Shown here one piece after another: positions 6,313-8,393 of a DNA stretch of 8,393 nucleotides; position 1 is the stretch's first letter, and each line of letters opens with the position of its first letter. Made by a program: the position numbers and the translations under genes. The stretch is from Candidatus Thorarchaeota archaeon (GTDB taxonomy: Archaea; Asgardarchaeota; Thorarchaeia; Thorarchaeales; Thorarchaeaceae), in assembly GCA_016840965.1 (NCBI GenBank), contig JAEORI010000261.1, forward strand, positions 1 to 8,393, in the 5' to 3' direction. The notes under the pieces were generated by a model that was given only the letters and a program-made list of their open reading frames with translations, did no database searches and was not told the DNA's origin.

Positions 6313-7131
6313 TTAATTAGTTCTTGAAAACCCTCCCTGATGGAAATCGATTTCGCATCTAACCTTTCTCATATTGCAATAAATCTTAATGTCCTCTTCG
6401 ATCTCGTCCCATAATGAATAATGCCATCTTATCTGATTATAATATTCCGATAACTCAGGATATTTCGTTTTGACTAGATTCATGATGCGGGAAATATTAT
6501 GTCCCCGGAAGTTTAGATTCTCAAAGCGAAAATCGTCTGTGATTGGTAACACTGCTTCGATTATGGCTTGCCAGTTAGATATCCTCGGGAAAATTGGGGA
6601 GATGAAGACATAGGTCGGTATTTCTGCTTCTGAAATAATTCTCAATGCATCAAGACGATCCTGTGGTTTTGATGCCCGTGGTTCGATTTTTTTCACAAAC
6701 TCATTATCAAGCGAATTGATGGAAATGCCAACTTCGATGTTGTCAAACTGTTTGAAAAGGTCGATATCCCTAGTGACCAAGCTAGACTTTGTCAGTATCT
6801 GAACAGAGGCTTTAGTACCAACGAGCTTCTCTAGAATATGTCTTGTATTTTCATATTTCACTTCTAGTGGAGTATACGGGTCAGTCACCGAGCTCAGAAG
6901 AAGCGTCTTGTCATTATATTTCTCAGGGTGAATTCTTTCCCAATCATAATTCTTTACATCAAGAAATGCCCCCCATGAATCACCAATATGACCAGTGAAA
7001 CGCTTCATGAATTCAGCATAGCAGTAAATGCATGCATGCTGACAACCTATGTATGGATTAATTACGAAGTCAATCCCCGGAATATTGCTTTTTGATATGA
7101 TACTCTTAGATTGGACTTTTTTGATAATCAT
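6313..7131 (-). CDS. Radical SAM protein, SPL/COG1533 family
   Basis: The protein has 272 residues from the ATG at 7131. It carries the CX3CX2C iron-sulfur/SAM motif at C30, C34 and C37 within NPYIGCQHACIYCYAEFM, the standard opening of the SplB-like (COG1533, Rv2578c-type) family. Other family segments are SSVTDPYTPLEVKYENTR, VGISINSLDNEFVKKIEPR, RLDALRIISEAEIPTYVF and SPIFPRISNW. The family includes bacterial spore photoproduct lyase, but most archaeal members have no known substrate and this protein need not repair DNA. The C-terminus has two more cysteines (YCNMRKVRCEI). The frame can be extended to a TTG at 7188 that overlaps the upstream gene, but the added residues are not family-like and no SD supports it. 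It lies 49 nt downstream of the methyltransferase gene on the same strand and is probably the last gene of that operon. Confidence 0.88.
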   Translation of the reverse strand: MIIKKVQSKSIISKSNIPGIDFVINPYIGCQHACIYCYAEFMKRFTGHIGDSWGAFLDVKNYDWERIHPEKYNDKTLLLSSVTDPYTPLEVKYENTRHILEKLVGTKASVQILTKSSLVTRDIDLFKQFDNIEVGISINSLDNEFVKKIEPRASKPQDRLDALRIISEAEIPTYVFISPIFPRISNWQAIIEAVLPITDDFRFENLNFRGHNISRIMNLVKTKYPELSEYYNQIRWHYSLWDEIEEDIKIYCNMRKVRCEIDFHQGGFSRTN

Positions 7132-7180
7132 CCAGTTGATTATTGATTGAAACTTGAAAACTCTGCCTAAATGACTCAAG

Positions 7181-7705
7181 TTAAACAATATAGAGGTAAA
7201 TTGACTCGTCTTTGTTCATCTTGGTTGGTGTCCACCCATCAAGAATAAACCGATATGAAACAACACGCGTTCCTGACTTCAGTTCCCTATCGAGCTTGGC
7301 TCTGATCTTCTTATTGATTTCATGTCCCTGATACAATGTCACAACAGTAGCATTTTCGAGACTCACATTGAAGAAGTTGGCTCTGATCACTCTGACTTTT
7401 TCCCCTAGTTTGTTTCGTCTTATCGCTAAACGTGACCAAAAAAGTCGTAGTGGATCTACCTCTATTCCAATGGAGTTTGCTCCGAACTCTTTGGCAGCCA
7501 TGACAATGATTCGACCATCACCAGATCCTAAATCATACAATTTGTCATCAGGATTCACCTTCGCAAATTCAAGCATGGCTCTTACCTTGCTCTTTGGTGT
7601 TGGCAACCAAGGTGCACCGAGTATACCAGACCAAGCTATCCAAACCACAAATATAATGACGCATAACTCAATAGCCAATATAATTAGAACTTCTTCTATT
7701 GACAT
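7181..7705 (-). CDS. Membrane-anchored FAM173/aKMT-like protein-lysine methyltransferase
   Basis: The protein has 174 residues from the ATG at 7705. One hydrophobic helix (about residues 5-25, VLIILAIELCVIIFVVWIAW) is followed by a class I SAM-dependent methyltransferase domain. GAPWLPTPKSKVRAML is the entry segment, YDLGSGDGRIIV is motif I (SAM binding), GIEVDPLRLFWSRL is motif II, and KLDRELKSGTRVVSYRF with GWTP is the C-terminal strand region. These match in order the FAM173 family, which includes human ATPSCKMT (methylates the ATP synthase c subunit), and the archaeal aKMT group, so lysine methylation of a protein is the likely activity. The target is not known. A GTG at 7723 directly abuts the upstream stop (TAAGTG), but I prefer the ATG at 7705, before which GGTTGG gives a weak SD. 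It lies downstream of the MFS gene, likely in one operon. Confidence 0.82.
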   Translation of the reverse strand: MSIEEVLIILAIELCVIIFVVWIAWSGILGAPWLPTPKSKVRAMLEFAKVNPDDKLYDLGSGDGRIIVMAAKEFGANSIGIEVDPLRLFWSRLAIRRNKLGEKVRVIRANFFNVSLENATVVTLYQGHEINKKIRAKLDRELKSGTRVVSYRFILDGWTPTKMNKDESIYLYIV

Positions 7706-7723
7706 GCATCCAACCACATTCAC

Positions 7724-8393
7724 TTAGATGATTTTCTCTTTGAAAATCGTTCTAACAAGTGCAATATTCAATGCAAGAGTTGCAAGTTCTGTCACACCTA
7801 CGACTACAAAAGCATTAGCCATACCTATCAAGGGATTGAGCAATCCAAAAATAATCGGACCCACAGTGATTCCTAGATTCCCAAGAAAATTGAAGAAACC
7901 CATACCCATCGCAGAGTCTTCCTGACTAACAATATCTCCTACAAGCGCCATAGCTGGAGGCCCAGTGATTCCTGAAAAGAAACCAAGGGTCGCTAACATG
8001 ATGAGCAACAGATTGAAACCTTGTATGCCAACAAATCCGATGACTGATAAAATAATACCAAAACCAATACTTCCCACCACAAGTTGTCTAAATCTTCCGT
8101 ACTTGTCTGATAGTTTGCCCATTGGGTATTGCAGGATTATAAAAGGCAAAGCGAACACAGCAAGTGATAGCCCTCTGAGTGATTCTTCCAATCCCAATAT
8201 TACAGCTAGGAAAAACGGTAATGCAGTTAGAATAAATCCAATATGAAGTCTGTCGAAAAGATTGAAAATTCCATGAACCACAAACTCTGGACTTTTCTTA
8301 GCAAGCATGAAGCTTTCCTTCAAGGTCGGTCGAGTTTTGGTCATAGGGGGGTCTTTTAGAATTACCAATGCTATTACTAAAACAGCTAAATTC
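7724..8393 (-). CDS. MFS transporter, C-terminal half (5' end beyond window)
   Basis: This 222-codon frame is open to the right edge. Codons upstream of the first internal start-like TTG (8368) read NLAVLVIALVILKDPP, the end of a membrane helix, so the gene continues outside the window and this is not a short protein. What is visible is the end of TM6, the cytoplasmic central loop (TKTRPTLKESFMLAKKSPEF), then six helices. The MFS motif A copy MGKLSDKYGRFR lies between TM8 and TM9, and a GITGPPAMALVGD segment resembles the TM10-11 region of drug/metabolite exporters. The full protein is expected to be about 400 residues with 12 TM in the cytoplasmic membrane. Substrate is not predictable. The stop codon lies 18 nt before the methyltransferase ATG, which suggests co-transcription. 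Confidence 0.87.
   Translation of the reverse strand, partial: NLAVLVIALVILKDPPMTKTRPTLKESFMLAKKSPEFVVHGIFNLFDRLHIGFILTALPFFLAVILGLEESLRGLSLAVFALPFIILQYPMGKLSDKYGRFRQLVVGSIGFGIILSVIGFVGIQGFNLLLIMLATLGFFSGITGPPAMALVGDIVSQEDSAMGMGFFNFLGNLGITVGPIIFGLLNPLIGMANAFVVVGVTELATLALNIALVRTIFKEKII

Noticed and set aside
6313..7131. Spore photoproduct lyase DNA-repair enzyme
   Set aside because: Only the broad SPL/COG1533 family is supported. There is no spore context and the typical lyase-specific residues could not be confirmed.
7368..7727. 119-codon plus-strand frame
   Set aside because: It is antisense to the methyltransferase gene, whose protein has clear family motifs. Its own translation shows no recognisable domain.
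7724..8368. A stand-alone six-helix half transporter of 214 residues starting at TTG 8368
   Set aside because: The same frame is open through 8392 and encodes hydrophobic helix residues, and the visible part matches the C-terminal half of a 12-TM MFS protein. It is cut by the window, not truncated.

Overview
The window looks archaeal. It is AT-rich (roughly 40% GC by eye) and gene-dense. Gene starts are preceded either by GAGGTGA/GGAAGGA-type Shine-Dalgarno (SD) sequences or by TATA-like boxes about 27 nt upstream of an ATG with no SD, as in leaderless transcripts. The gene mix (GPH-family sugar transporter, DUF4386 membrane protein, DUF438/hemerythrin/PAS protein, SPL-type radical SAM enzyme, FAM173-like methyltransferase) would suit a heterotrophic archaeon. 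An Asgard lineage such as Thorarchaeota is my guess from general resemblance only; no marker gene settles it.

Left block (1-2538, minus strand), read from right to left: a DUF4386 membrane protein with a C-terminal winged-helix domain, a 12-TM GPH-type transporter, and the first 56 codons of a GH38 alpha-mannosidase that runs off the left edge. Spacing is short throughout (26 nt between the first two with the preferred start, 28 nt before the mannosidase). This reads as a glycoside uptake and hydrolysis operon led by a possible membrane-bound regulator.

Middle block: a 282-nt gap (2539-2820) holds the likely promoter of the left operon and otherwise nothing I recognise. Next is a DUF1858-DUF438-hemerythrin-PAS protein (minus) with its own TATA box and strong SD. 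Upstream of it is an enoyl-CoA hydratase (minus), divergent from an APH-fold kinase (plus) across a 119-nt intergenic region that appears to hold two back-to-back leaderless promoters. The kinase and hydratase may belong to the same acyl-CoA pathway.

Right block (6313-8393, minus strand), in transcription order: the C-terminal half of an MFS transporter entering from the right edge, a membrane-anchored FAM173-like protein-lysine methyltransferase candidate, and an SPL-type radical SAM protein. They are closely spaced and probably co-transcribed. The kinase and radical SAM genes converge with a 21-nt gap that contains a tandem 10-bp repeat. I see no tRNA, rRNA, CRISPR array, insertion sequence or integrase.
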